Part shown: positions 6,332 through 14,752 of the stretch, piece by piece
How the letters are laid out: each line of letters opens with the position of its first letter
Numbering within the stretch: position 1 is the stretch's first letter
DNA from: Cyclobacteriaceae bacterium
GTDB taxonomy: Bacteria; Bacteroidota; Bacteroidia; Cytophagales; Cyclobacteriaceae
Assembly: GCA_025455225.1 (NCBI GenBank)
Contig: JALOMY010000013.1
Coordinates: 1 to 19,780 of the forward strand
Direction of reading: 5' to 3'
DNA: 19,780 nt
Made by a program: the position numbers and the translations under genes
Notes under the pieces: model-generated
Seen by the model: the letters and a program-made list of their open reading frames with translations, nothing else
The model's database searches: none
Told to the model about the DNA's origin: nothing

Positions 6332-8266
6332 ATGCGAATAATTTACCAATCGTTTCTGATTGTACTACTTACGTTGCTACTGACTGCTTGCCAGAAGAAT
6401 CAATCTATGCAATGGCAAACTAATTCTCCAAATGGACAACTCAGCATTAATCTGTTGAAGACTAAAGAAGGGCAACTAAGGTATAGTGTTACACGCATCA
6501 ATGATGGAGTACCGGATACAATCATCCGCCTCTCCCCGCTTGGTTTGGAAATAACCGGTTATAATCTGAACGGACTTCAACCAGAAGGAAAGTCAGAAGT
6601 TAAATCCATCAGCAGCCAGATAACACGCATTCACGGAAAACAAAATCCGATGCGCGATGAATATCAGGAACAAACGATTAACTTCCGCAATGCGGATGGA
6701 AATAGGCTGTCGCTGATTATGCGTGCGTACAACGATGGAGTAGCCTTCCGGTATAGCATTGAATCCGATAAACAAGATTCGTATTTGGTTAATCAGGAAA
6801 TAACCGGTTTCGCTGTTCCGGCAGGGAAAGCCTGGTTGCAGCCCTATGATAAAATCACCATGTGGACTCCGGCTTATGAGAAACCCTTTCAAAACGGTAT
6901 TCCTGTAGGTACAACTTCACCCCATGAAGAAGGTTGGTGTTTTCCGGCCTTGTTTGAAACGGAAAAACATTGGATCTTAATCACTGAATCTGATCTCGAT
7001 GCCAACTACGCAGGCAACCATTTGCAACCGGAAGCATCCAATGGTTTATACCGGATTCGTTTTCCGGAATCAGATGAAGCCATGGGCCTGGGATCAGCCG
7101 AACCGACCATCACCTTACCGTGGCAATCTCCATGGCGGGTTATCATTACCGGAGAATCTGCTGCCACAATAGTAGAATCGGATATGGTTGACAGGCTGGC
7201 ACGGCCATCAACACTAAAGGACACCGAATGGATCAAACCCGGCATTGCTTCGTGGAGTTGGTGGAGTGATCATGACAGTCCGAAGAAACCTAAGGAACTC
7301 CGCGCCTTTACCGAACTGGCTGCTTACATGAATTGGCCGTACACGCTAATCGATGCCAACTGGAACCTATTGCCTGAAGCAGAAATGCAGTCGCTTTTAC
7401 AGCATGCACGCGATAAAAAAATTGGCGTATGGTTATGGTACAATTCCGGTGGCCCGCATAATAATGTGACGGAGCAGCCGCGCGACCGCATGCACATTCG
7501 TGAGGTGCGCAGAAGAGAATTTGAACAAATGAGACAATGGGGCGTGGCCGGTATCAAGGTAGATTTCTGGCAGAGCGATAAACAGGAAATCATCCGCCAG
7601 TATATTGAATTGCTCGAAGATGCTGCCAATTACCAGATTATGGTGAACGTTCATGGTTGCACCATTCCACGCGGCTGGAGCAAAACCTATCCCCACTTGA
7701 TGTCGATGGAATCGGTATGGGGTGCGGAAAGCTATAGCTTTGCAGCTAACTACCCACAGGAAGTGCCATCACAAAATGTGATTTTTGCCTTCACACGAAA
7801 TGTGATCGGACCTATGGATTATACACCGGTAACCTTCTCCAACCAGACCTATCCCCACCTTACTACAAATGCCCATGAATTGGCACTTTCAGTAGTTTTC
7901 GAATCCGGGGTACAACATTTTGCTGACCGCGTTTCTGCTTACAAGAACTTGCCCAATGCGGTGAAGGAATTTCTAATGCACGTACCAACCGCGTGGGATG
8001 AAACACGCATGCTTTCAGGCTATCCGGGTAAGGACATTTTGATGGCAAGACGAAAAGGCAGCACCTGGTATATCGGAGGCATTAATGGTGAAAAAACAGA
8101 AAAGGATATTGAGGTAAACCTTCAATCACTCGGACTGGAATCTTTCACTCTAATCACGGATGATCAACAGAATGGTTTTCAGGTTAAGCCTTCTTTAACC
8201 AACCCGATACTCAAACTTAAAATTAAACCATTTGGTGGGTTTGTGGCTGTGAATAAATCATTGTAA
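6332..8266 (+). CDS. GH97 family glycosidase lipoprotein, retaining-type signature
   Basis: This 644-residue enzyme belongs to glycoside hydrolase family 97 (SusB-like), which includes alpha-glucosidases, alpha-galactosidases and beta-L-arabinopyranosidases. An N-terminal beta-sandwich (about 28-290) precedes the barrel, which begins near KPGIASWSWW (302-311), and a C-terminal beta domain ends the chain. GVAGIKVDFW (404-413) carries Asp411, which fits the nucleophile of retaining members; VNVHGC (438-443) and MSMESVWGAES (457-467) follow, with Glu466 the likely acid/base. The lipoprotein signal ends LLTAC (Cys20). I start at the ATG at 6332; a TTG two codons upstream (6326) is in frame but less likely. 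It lies 10 nt after the nucleoside hydrolase and ends the operon. The sugar specificity is open. Confidence 0.9.
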   Translation: MRIIYQSFLIVLLTLLLTACQKNQSMQWQTNSPNGQLSINLLKTKEGQLRYSVTRINDGVPDTIIRLSPLGLEITGYNLNGLQPEGKSEVKSISSQITRIHGKQNPMRDEYQEQTINFRNADGNRLSLIMRAYNDGVAFRYSIESDKQDSYLVNQEITGFAVPAGKAWLQPYDKITMWTPAYEKPFQNGIPVGTTSPHEEGWCFPALFETEKHWILITESDLDANYAGNHLQPEASNGLYRIRFPESDEAMGLGSAEPTITLPWQSPWRVIITGESAATIVESDMVDRLARPSTLKDTEWIKPGIASWSWWSDHDSPKKPKELRAFTELAAYMNWPYTLIDANWNLLPEAEMQSLLQHARDKKIGVWLWYNSGGPHNNVTEQPRDRMHIREVRRREFEQMRQWGVAGIKVDFWQSDKQEIIRQYIELLEDAANYQIMVNVHGCTIPRGWSKTYPHLMSMESVWGAESYSFAANYPQEVPSQNVIFAFTRNVIGPMDYTPVTFSNQTYPHLTTNAHELALSVVFESGVQHFADRVSAYKNLPNAVKEFLMHVPTAWDETRMLSGYPGKDILMARRKGSTWYIGGINGEKTEKDIEVNLQSLGLESFTLITDDQQNGFQVKPSLTNPILKLKIKPFGGFVAVNKSL

Positions 8267-8374
8267 AAAACAGATGATCATTAGCTAAAGAAGTCAGGCG
8301 ATTGTTAAGATTAATTTCATAGAATATTTGGCTATTGACTGGATTGAAAATAGGGCAATCCACCTGAAATTAAA
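8267..8374. other. Convergent intergenic gap with a 7-bp inverted repeat
   Basis: This gap separates the GH97 gene from the convergent histidine kinase gene. It holds TGGATTG (8340-8346) paired with CAATCCA (8356-8362) across a 9-nt loop. That could terminate one or both transcripts, but no strong T tract follows on either strand, so the terminator reading is weak. I see nothing else in it. Confidence 0.35.
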
Positions 8375-10099
8375 TCAAGACACTATCTCCGGAATAGCTA
8401 ACCGTATGGTTGTGCCTTTACCTTCTTCTGATTCAATTTGTATGTTACCGTTCAGTTTATCAACTGTTTCCTTTACAATGTAGAGGCCGAGTCCTGAGCC
8501 GGCACCGTCATCCGTTGCCCGGTAAAACATATTGCAGACTTTATCAAGATGTTCCTTGGGAATTCCCCTTCCATTATCCTCAATTTCTACCAGGGCTTTG
8601 TGATCGTGTATATCCACATTCACTTTAATCACAGGATCCCTTCCGTTTCGGTACCGGATGGCATTAGAAATAATGTTATTCAGGATCACTTTTAATCTCC
8701 ACCGATCGGTAAAGAAATCTTCATCCTGGTTAACTTTAACAATGCGCTTCACCGCCTTCCCCGTTGAAGTGGCGAACTTTAGCTGATCAAAGGTTTCATC
8801 GATAACATTCTTAAATCGTATAGCTTCCTTTCTGACTTCCAGGCGTGAATTCCGTGAATGATCCAGGATTTCCCGAATAAAATTATCCTGCTGTAGTGCA
8901 CTGCTGCTTATCTTTTCCAGGTAAATTTTTTGCATTTCCGGATCATTATCATGCTTGGCCAGGTTGATCAACCCAAGGACGGAAGCAATCGGTGCGCGAA
9001 GATCATGTGAAACGCTGTATACAAAATTATCGAGTTCGGTATTTCGTTTACTCAGTTCTTCATTGGTTTGAATAAGCTTCGATTCGGTTTCCTTCCGGGA
9101 ATTGATTTCATCATTAAGCGCTTTGGTACGTTGCAGCACCATAGCTTCAAGGTTGGTGTTGAATTCCTTGAGTTCCTCCTGGGCAGTTGATCGTTCCGTA
9201 ACAGTGGCCGATAGAACAATGGTAGAAATGCTGACCACACCGATGAATATCTGAAGGAGCAGCATGGTATCGGTTGATGATGTAAGTATAAAGGGCCCTT
9301 GATTTTGAATAGTGAAGTAAATGGAAGTAAGTGAAGCCGCAAGGGTTACTGTGATTGCTGCCAGCAGATCAAATCGAAAAGCCAGCCAAAGCAAAAATGG
9401 AATCAATAAATAGGGCAATGCACGGATAAGGGTTCCGTTAAAGGGGCCAAACTGGACCAGGAAGTATATTCCAGCCATGCAGGCAATAAATACAATACCT
9501 TCAATCAATTTCTCGGTCTGCCATCCGGACAATCGCTTATATGCGATAGCCAGAATAAAGGGCGTAAACAATAAAATGCCAACAACCCTTGATGCCCAAC
9601 CGTTTAAACCGTTTTGAACCAGCTGATCAATGGTAATGACTTGCGTGAGATAAAGACTGAAGGTAACAAACAGGGATCCAATGACCCCCATCACCAGCGT
9701 GACAAACAGGAATTGAAAGGTATTCCGTGTTCTTCCAAAAGGATAAGGTTCTTTTATCCAGCGTTGTACCAGGAAATTCCCGACTAAAGCTTCGAGAGTT
9801 TGTCCTATTGAGACAAAAGCTGAAATAATAATAATGGATTGTTGAGATAAGGATTCATTATTCCAATAGGCCAGCAAATTGGCAATAACTGCACCAATAG
9901 TAATGCCCGGCCAACTGGAACGGCCCAAAAGAATTATCAGAGCGAAAGCTAACCCCGATGGAGGCCAAACGGGAAGCGAATGATTATCCGGAAACGCCAA
10001 CGAATATCCCAGCCATGCAGATCCAAAATAAAGTATCGCTACCAGGATAATTCGAAAATCCGATGCATATTTAAGTGATGATTTAATAAGCATTAACAA
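8375..10099 (-). CDS. MASE1-domain sensor histidine kinase
   Basis: This 574-residue membrane kinase starts with a MASE1 sensor of about eight membrane helices (residues 15-300). Its signature is PVWPPSGLAFALIILLG (43-59) with SWPGITIGAVIAN (62-74), and a final FLLWLAFRFDLLAA (235-248). A coiled coil of about 300-355 links it to the catalytic part. The HisKA H-box is FVYSVSHDLRAP (359-370) with phospho-accepting His365; the ATPase part shows the N-box ILNNIISNAIRYRNG (472-486), DNGRGIP (508-514) and GSGLGLYIV (534-542). It autophosphorylates and should pass phosphate to a response regulator, but none is encoded here, so it is an orphan. The ligand of MASE1 is unknown. A second in-frame ATG lies two codons later. 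Confidence 0.92.
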   Translation of the reverse strand: MLMLIKSSLKYASDFRIILVAILYFGSAWLGYSLAFPDNHSLPVWPPSGLAFALIILLGRSSWPGITIGAVIANLLAYWNNESLSQQSIIIISAFVSIGQTLEALVGNFLVQRWIKEPYPFGRTRNTFQFLFVTLVMGVIGSLFVTFSLYLTQVITIDQLVQNGLNGWASRVVGILLFTPFILAIAYKRLSGWQTEKLIEGIVFIACMAGIYFLVQFGPFNGTLIRALPYLLIPFLLWLAFRFDLLAAITVTLAASLTSIYFTIQNQGPFILTSSTDTMLLLQIFIGVVSISTIVLSATVTERSTAQEELKEFNTNLEAMVLQRTKALNDEINSRKETESKLIQTNEELSKRNTELDNFVYSVSHDLRAPIASVLGLINLAKHDNDPEMQKIYLEKISSSALQQDNFIREILDHSRNSRLEVRKEAIRFKNVIDETFDQLKFATSTGKAVKRIVKVNQDEDFFTDRWRLKVILNNIISNAIRYRNGRDPVIKVNVDIHDHKALVEIEDNGRGIPKEHLDKVCNMFYRATDDGAGSGLGLYIVKETVDKLNGNIQIESEEGKGTTIRLAIPEIVS

Positions 10100-10368
10100 T
10101 TATCTCATTATCAAAGCAATATACATTCATATTTCTATTATTCCAATCCCTTACGTTCAGCTGGCAGTTAATAAGATAAGTTGCCAAAATGTAAGCCGGT
10201 TGAACATTAATACCTGATATTCAACGATAAATGCCACCCAATTATGATTTATCCACCGTTTTTGGTCTTTTGGCCGGTTTTTCGGATTAGTTTTCGGTTA
10301 ATTTAATGGTTGGTGAGAATTTCAGGCTTCGAACTTGAAATCGGTCAAAATAAACCAGAAAACAAAAG
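10100..10368. other. Divergent intergenic region between kinase and thiolase
   Basis: This AT-rich 269-nt stretch has no credible ORF and must hold the promoters of the kinase (minus) and the thiolase (plus). Near the thiolase, TTTTCGG occurs twice, at 10279-10285 and 10291-10297, a 12-nt repeat distance. TAGTTTTC at 10288-10295 is one mismatch from the Bacteroidota -7 consensus, with TTTG at 10261-10264 as a possible -33 partner 23 nt upstream. This is suggestive only. Confidence 0.35.
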
Positions 10369-11574
10369 ATGCGGGAAGTATACATTGTAGGATCAACCCG
10401 GACTCCTATCGGGAAAATGAAGGGAAGCCTTTCGGGAGTACGCGCAGATGACCTGGCAGCTCACGTTATTAAGAGCCTGCTTAACAAGTACCCCTCAATT
10501 CCTAAAGAATCCATTTCAGATGTAATCCTGGGTTGTGCCAACCAGGCCGGTGAGGACAACCGTAATATTGCACGGATGGCCCTTTTATTGTCAGGACTTC
10601 CAGTAACTGTACCCGGTGAAACCGTGAACCGCTTATGCGCTTCAGGAATGTCGGCAGTTATTCAGGCCACGCGAATCATCCGGGTTGCCGATGGCGATTT
10701 GGTATTGGCCGGTGGAGTTGAACACATGACCCGCAGTCCGTTGGTCATGTCTAAATCGTCCTCCCCGTTTGGTGGTGATGTTCAAATATTCGACAGCAGT
10801 TTTGGTTGGCGTTTCATCAACCCGAAAATGCATCAACTCTACGGAACGGATTCAATGGGAAATACCGCTGAAAATCTTGTTGATCTCTACAGGATTTCAA
10901 GGGAAGACCAGGATAAGTTTGCCTTTAATAGTCAACGAAAAGCATCAGAAGCGAGAAAAAACGGACGATTCTCAATTGAAATCTCCCCTATCGAAATTCC
11001 ACAAGCAAAAGGAGAATCGATCGTATTCTCCCTGGATGAGTTTATTAAGGAAGAAACTACCCTAGACGCTCTTAGTAAACTTAAACCGGCCTTTCGAAAA
11101 GAGGGATCTGTAACAGCAGGCAATTCATCGGGATTGAATGATGGTGCAGCTGCTATGTTCCTGGCTTCAGAGGATGCCCTTAAGCATTATTGGTTAACTC
11201 CGAAAGCAAGAGTAGTTAGTTCAGCAGTGGTTGGCGTTGAACCCCGCATTATGGGTATCGGTCCTGTTGAAGCCTCGAACCTGGCATTAAAAAAGGCTGG
11301 CCTTGAGATGAAGGATATGGATATCATTGAATTGAATGAAGCTTTTGCTGCACAGTGTCTGGCTTGTATCCGTTCATGGGGACTTGAAGATTCCGATACT
11401 CGAATTAATCCCAATGGAGGTGCAATAGCATTGGGCCACCCACTTGGAATGAGTGGTACCCGGATATTGCAAACAGCTGCAGAAGAGTTACAAATCAAAC
11501 AGAAACGGTATGCCCTGGTTACCATGTGTATCGGTGTTGGTCAGGGATATGCCGTTATTATCGAACGCGCATAA
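10369..11574 (+). CDS. Acetyl-CoA acyltransferase (thiolase), PcaF-like
   Basis: Thiolases cleave 3-ketoacyl-CoA with CoA to give acetyl-CoA and a shortened acyl-CoA, or run in reverse. The 401-residue length is normal. The active-site residues are present: Cys90 in NRLCASGMSAV, NEAF at 323-326, His357 in GGAIALGHPLGMSG, and Cys387 in MCIGVGQG. GCANQAGEDNRNIARMALLL (55-74) closely matches 3-oxoadipyl-CoA thiolases (PcaF/PaaJ), so breakdown of aromatic compounds is one possible role, but no other pca or paa gene is in the window and a general fatty-acid or acetoacetyl-CoA role is equally possible. It starts the run 10369-14721 and ends 2 nt before the reductase start. Confidence 0.9.
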   Translation: MREVYIVGSTRTPIGKMKGSLSGVRADDLAAHVIKSLLNKYPSIPKESISDVILGCANQAGEDNRNIARMALLLSGLPVTVPGETVNRLCASGMSAVIQATRIIRVADGDLVLAGGVEHMTRSPLVMSKSSSPFGGDVQIFDSSFGWRFINPKMHQLYGTDSMGNTAENLVDLYRISREDQDKFAFNSQRKASEARKNGRFSIEISPIEIPQAKGESIVFSLDEFIKEETTLDALSKLKPAFRKEGSVTAGNSSGLNDGAAAMFLASEDALKHYWLTPKARVVSSAVVGVEPRIMGIGPVEASNLALKKAGLEMKDMDIIELNEAFAAQCLACIRSWGLEDSDTRINPNGGAIALGHPLGMSGTRILQTAAEELQIKQKRYALVTMCIGVGQGYAVIIERA

Positions 11575-11576
11575 AA

Positions 11577-12293
11577 ATGAAATCATCAGAAAACAAATTA
11601 AGTCAACGTCCATATGTGATTTGCCATACCCTCACTTCGGTGGATGGCAAGATCAAGCAAACCATCTGGGGACTGGATGATCACCACAAGTATTTTGAAA
11701 TACCAGCAGCTAAAATTAAGGCCGATGCATGGCTGGTAGGAAGAGTCACCATGCAGGAATTTTCCAGTAAGAAAAAATACAACCTGACCAACGGAAGAAC
11801 CGACATCCCTAAAAAAGACTTTGTAGCGCCTGTAAATGCAAAGACCTGGTGCGTGGTGATCGATCCATCCGGTAAATGTTATTGGGACATCAACAAAGTC
11901 TCAACTGAATTTGTAATTGAAGTATTGACTGAAAAAGTATCCAGTCAGTATTTAGATCATCTTCAATCGAGAAATGTATCCTACATCTTTGGCGGTAAAG
12001 ACAAACTCAATCTCGAACTCGTTCTCCGGAAGCTCTACGCACTCTTTAACATCAAAGTGGTCCGCATTGATGGTGGCGGTCATGTAAACGGATCCTTCCT
12101 GAAAGCTGGCCTCATTGATGAACTCAGCGTTGTACTTGCACCGCTGGCTGATGGTACTATTGGCTCACTTACCGCATTTGATGTGGAAGAAGGTTACGGT
12201 AAACGTAAGGCTACCTGGTTTAAACTTAAATCCGTGAGGAAGATTTTCAGAGATTTTTTATGGATACGTTATTCAGTGGTGCGGAACAAATAA
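11577..12293 (+). CDS. RibD C-terminal/DHFR-like reductase
   Basis: This 238-residue protein is a stand-alone RibD-C domain, the dihydrofolate-reductase-like fold that in riboflavin synthesis reduces the ribosyl group of the pyrimidine intermediate with NADPH. Motifs are PYVICHTLTSVDGKI (12-26), GRVTM (55-59), and GGGHVNGSFLKAGLIDELSVV (166-186), which covers the nucleotide-binding glycines and the conserved NxxFLxxGLxDE. No deaminase domain is present, so it is not a full RibD. I start at the ATG at 11577, 2 nt after the thiolase stop; the frame stays open 51 nt further up, inside the thiolase gene, but that start would overlap it. The tight spacing implies coupled translation. Substrate unknown; such domains often act on other pterin- or ribosyl-like compounds. 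Confidence 0.82.
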   Translation: MKSSENKLSQRPYVICHTLTSVDGKIKQTIWGLDDHHKYFEIPAAKIKADAWLVGRVTMQEFSSKKKYNLTNGRTDIPKKDFVAPVNAKTWCVVIDPSGKCYWDINKVSTEFVIEVLTEKVSSQYLDHLQSRNVSYIFGGKDKLNLELVLRKLYALFNIKVVRIDGGGHVNGSFLKAGLIDELSVVLAPLADGTIGSLTAFDVEEGYGKRKATWFKLKSVRKIFRDFLWIRYSVVRNK

Positions 12294-12312
12294 CTTTCGC
12301 AGTATTTTCTTC

Positions 12313-14721
12313 ATGCTTAAACATTATTGGATTACCGCATCTCGCCTTCTGCTTAGAAAGAAACTGTTTACAATAATAAATCTAACCGGCCTCTCATTAG
12401 GTATTGCCATTTTTCTCTCGTTTACAGGATTCGTAAACTATCACTTAAGCTTTGATCAGTTTTATCCTGACGGAGACCGTATTTACCGAATCGACTATTT
12501 CGAATACCAGGAAGGCCAGCCAGTCCTGCAGAGCGCACAAACCCATGACCGTACTGCGTTATTGGTTCATGAATTTGTTCCGCAGGTAGAAGCAGTTACC
12601 CGGATTTACTTTGAGAAGGCCTATGTCTTCACGGAAGATATCCGGTTGGTAGATCAAGACATGTTATTTGCTGACAGTTCATTCTTTCAGGTTTTTAAAA
12701 TTAACCTGATTGAAGGATTATCAGAAAGTTGTCTCACGCCTCCCAGGGCAGTGGTGATTTCAAAATCACAGGCTGAAGTTTACTTCGGCAACGAAAATCC
12801 CATGGGTAAAACTTTATTTTTTAATGAACATCTCCCCTTTACGGTTACTGGGGTCTTTGATGATATCCCGGAAACCTCATCGATTGACTTTGATTTTCTG
12901 ATATCGTGGTCAACGCTTTCGTATTACGGATGGGTTCCGAAAGAAGGTTCTTTTCGGTATCCATGGTGCTTCACCTTTGTAAAGATAGGTGAATCGGTAT
13001 CGGATATCGATGTTATTAACCAAAATCTAACCCGTCTGGTGAATGACCAAAACCAGGAATTAATAAACCGAAGGCATACAGCCCAACATGAATTGCATCC
13101 TTATTCTTCCCTTCACTTTACCAGTGGATTAAGTGGTGAAATCAAACCAGGAATAAATAAAGTCTTACTGTTCGCTTTGATTTCACTCGCGATCTTTAGT
13201 TTGATTGTCGCCTGGATTAATTACGTTAACCTTGCATTAGCTCAATCACTTGAACGCGCAAATGAAATTGGTGTTCGGAAAGTTTTCGGTGCAAGCCGTT
13301 CTATTATAAGTGGTCAGTTTGTGTTAGAAGCCATTTTCTTTTCAGTGGTTTCGTTTTTAATAGGCTTTGGATTGTTTTACGTGATTACACAACAATTTAA
13401 ACCCAGTCAATTCCAGGAAGTTACTTTCGCTTTTCCGAATTTCATTCATCTGAGCCTCTATAGCACCGGCTTTATTTTAATAACTACCCTCGCTTCCCTG
13501 TATCCGGCTTATTTCATTGCCCGATACAATCCAATCTTAATCCTTAATAATAAACTTAGCCGGGGAAAAGGAAAGGCCAATGTTTTGCACCAGGCTTTAA
13601 TCGTTTTTCAAATGTTTTTGGCTGTTGCGGTTGTTGGAATTGCTTTGATAGCGAACCGGCAATTAAGTTTTATCCAGTCCTTCGACACCGGGTTTAATAC
13701 CCAACAAACCATTGCCTTGCGCGCACCGGCATCAACCAATTCAGATTCTCTGAGGTTATCAAGATATCGTGCATTTCGAAATGAAGTATTACAACACGCT
13801 TCATTTGTTTCAGGTACTTCATCCATGAATATTCCGGGTGAGGAAATCAGGTTCCATGATGAGAACCTCCGGCCCATTGGATCACTCAACGAAAAGAAGC
13901 AATCGTTCCAGGTAATGTGGATAGATGAAGGCTATCAGGAAACATTTGGCATGATCTTGCTTGCCGGCCGAAATTTCAATGCTGAAGAATCGGGTAATGC
14001 ATGTATTATTAATGAAACGGCTGCCCGTGCATTAGGCTACTTCACTCCCACAGATGCAGTTAACACCAGTCTGATTACTCAAGATGACCGCACGGTTTCA
14101 ATAATCGGTGTTTGGAAAGATTATCACCAACAATCGCTCCGCAAAACTGTTGAGCCTATTGTATTTTATTACCGTCATCCCCATGAATACGGATATTATT
14201 CGTTTCGGGTATTGCCAACTGAAGGCAGTTACCTTCAAACACTGAAGCAGATCTGGAGTGAACATTATCCAAATGACACATTCAATTATTATTTAATGGA
14301 TCGATTTTATGCTCGGCAATATCAAACCGATCAATTGTTCAGTACTTTGCTTCAGCTCTTTAGCATCATTTCAATTGCAATTGCTTGCCTGGGGTTATTC
14401 GGAATGGCCACCTTAATGATTGTTAAACGAACCCGTGAGATCGGTGTTCGCAAAGTTCTCGGGGCTTCGGCATGGAGCATTCTTGTGTTATTATCCAAAC
14501 AATATGTTAGCCTGGTCCTGGTTAGTTGTTTATTCGCATTTCCGGTGGCCTGGCATGTATCGCATCAATGGCTCTCGGGATTTTCCTACCGGATAACGAT
14601 TCAATGGTGGATGATAGTCATTCCGGGCATATTGGTTTTGTTGGCCATCCTGGTTACTATTTCCATTCAGGCTTTAAAAGCAGCTATGGCCAATCCGGTT
14701 AAGACGCTACGCGACCAATGA
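12313..14721 (+). CDS. ABC transporter permease, FtsX/MacB type
   Basis: This 802-residue inner-membrane protein has the duplicated MacB-PCD plus FtsX layout usual in Bacteroidota. An N-terminal helix (about 18-43, after RLLLRKKLFTIINLTGLSLG) leads into a large periplasmic domain, a three-helix FtsX module starts near residue 280, a further helix lies at about 430-455, a second periplasmic domain follows, and a final FtsX module runs from about 670 to the end. The cytoplasmic coupling motif occurs twice, as NEIGVRKVFGAS (from 317) and TREIGVRKVLGAS (from 707). Such permeases use ATP hydrolysis by a separate MacB-like ATPase to drive envelope export or mechanical work. No ATPase gene is present here, so its partner must be elsewhere. 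It lies 19 nt after the reductase gene; a shared function is not evident. Confidence 0.9.
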   Translation: MLKHYWITASRLLLRKKLFTIINLTGLSLGIAIFLSFTGFVNYHLSFDQFYPDGDRIYRIDYFEYQEGQPVLQSAQTHDRTALLVHEFVPQVEAVTRIYFEKAYVFTEDIRLVDQDMLFADSSFFQVFKINLIEGLSESCLTPPRAVVISKSQAEVYFGNENPMGKTLFFNEHLPFTVTGVFDDIPETSSIDFDFLISWSTLSYYGWVPKEGSFRYPWCFTFVKIGESVSDIDVINQNLTRLVNDQNQELINRRHTAQHELHPYSSLHFTSGLSGEIKPGINKVLLFALISLAIFSLIVAWINYVNLALAQSLERANEIGVRKVFGASRSIISGQFVLEAIFFSVVSFLIGFGLFYVITQQFKPSQFQEVTFAFPNFIHLSLYSTGFILITTLASLYPAYFIARYNPILILNNKLSRGKGKANVLHQALIVFQMFLAVAVVGIALIANRQLSFIQSFDTGFNTQQTIALRAPASTNSDSLRLSRYRAFRNEVLQHASFVSGTSSMNIPGEEIRFHDENLRPIGSLNEKKQSFQVMWIDEGYQETFGMILLAGRNFNAEESGNACIINETAARALGYFTPTDAVNTSLITQDDRTVSIIGVWKDYHQQSLRKTVEPIVFYYRHPHEYGYYSFRVLPTEGSYLQTLKQIWSEHYPNDTFNYYLMDRFYARQYQTDQLFSTLLQLFSIISIAIACLGLFGMATLMIVKRTREIGVRKVLGASAWSILVLLSKQYVSLVLVSCLFAFPVAWHVSHQWLSGFSYRITIQWWMIVIPGILVLLAILVTISIQALKAAMANPVKTLRDQ

Positions 14722-14722
14722 G

Positions 14723-14741
14723 TAATTTTTCATTTAAATTA
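14723..14741. terminator. AT-rich hairpin between convergent genes
   Basis: TAATTT (14723-14728) pairs with AAATTA (14736-14741), with a 7-nt loop, in the 31-nt gap between the convergent permease and carboxylesterase genes. ATTCC-TGT-GGAAT just after it (14741-14753 region) forms a second small stem. The stems are short and AT-rich, so termination in either direction is only a possibility. Confidence 0.25.
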
Positions 14742-14752
14742 TTCCTGTGGAA

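Noticed and set aside
8340..8362. Strong intrinsic terminator between GH97 and kinase
   Set aside because: A 7-bp stem exists, but no T tract follows on either strand, so it was kept only as a weak repeat.
10279..10297. TTTTCGG direct repeat as a defined operator
   Set aside because: Seven bases repeated twice in AT-rich DNA can arise by chance, so it is mentioned only within the gap description.
11187..11525. 112-codon minus-strand ORF
   Set aside because: It is antisense to the thiolase catalytic region and is explained by the complementary codons.
11526..11576. Earlier start for the RibD-C reductase inside the thiolase gene
   Set aside because: It would overlap the thiolase end by 49 nt; the ATG at 11577 follows the stop directly and keeps the whole domain.
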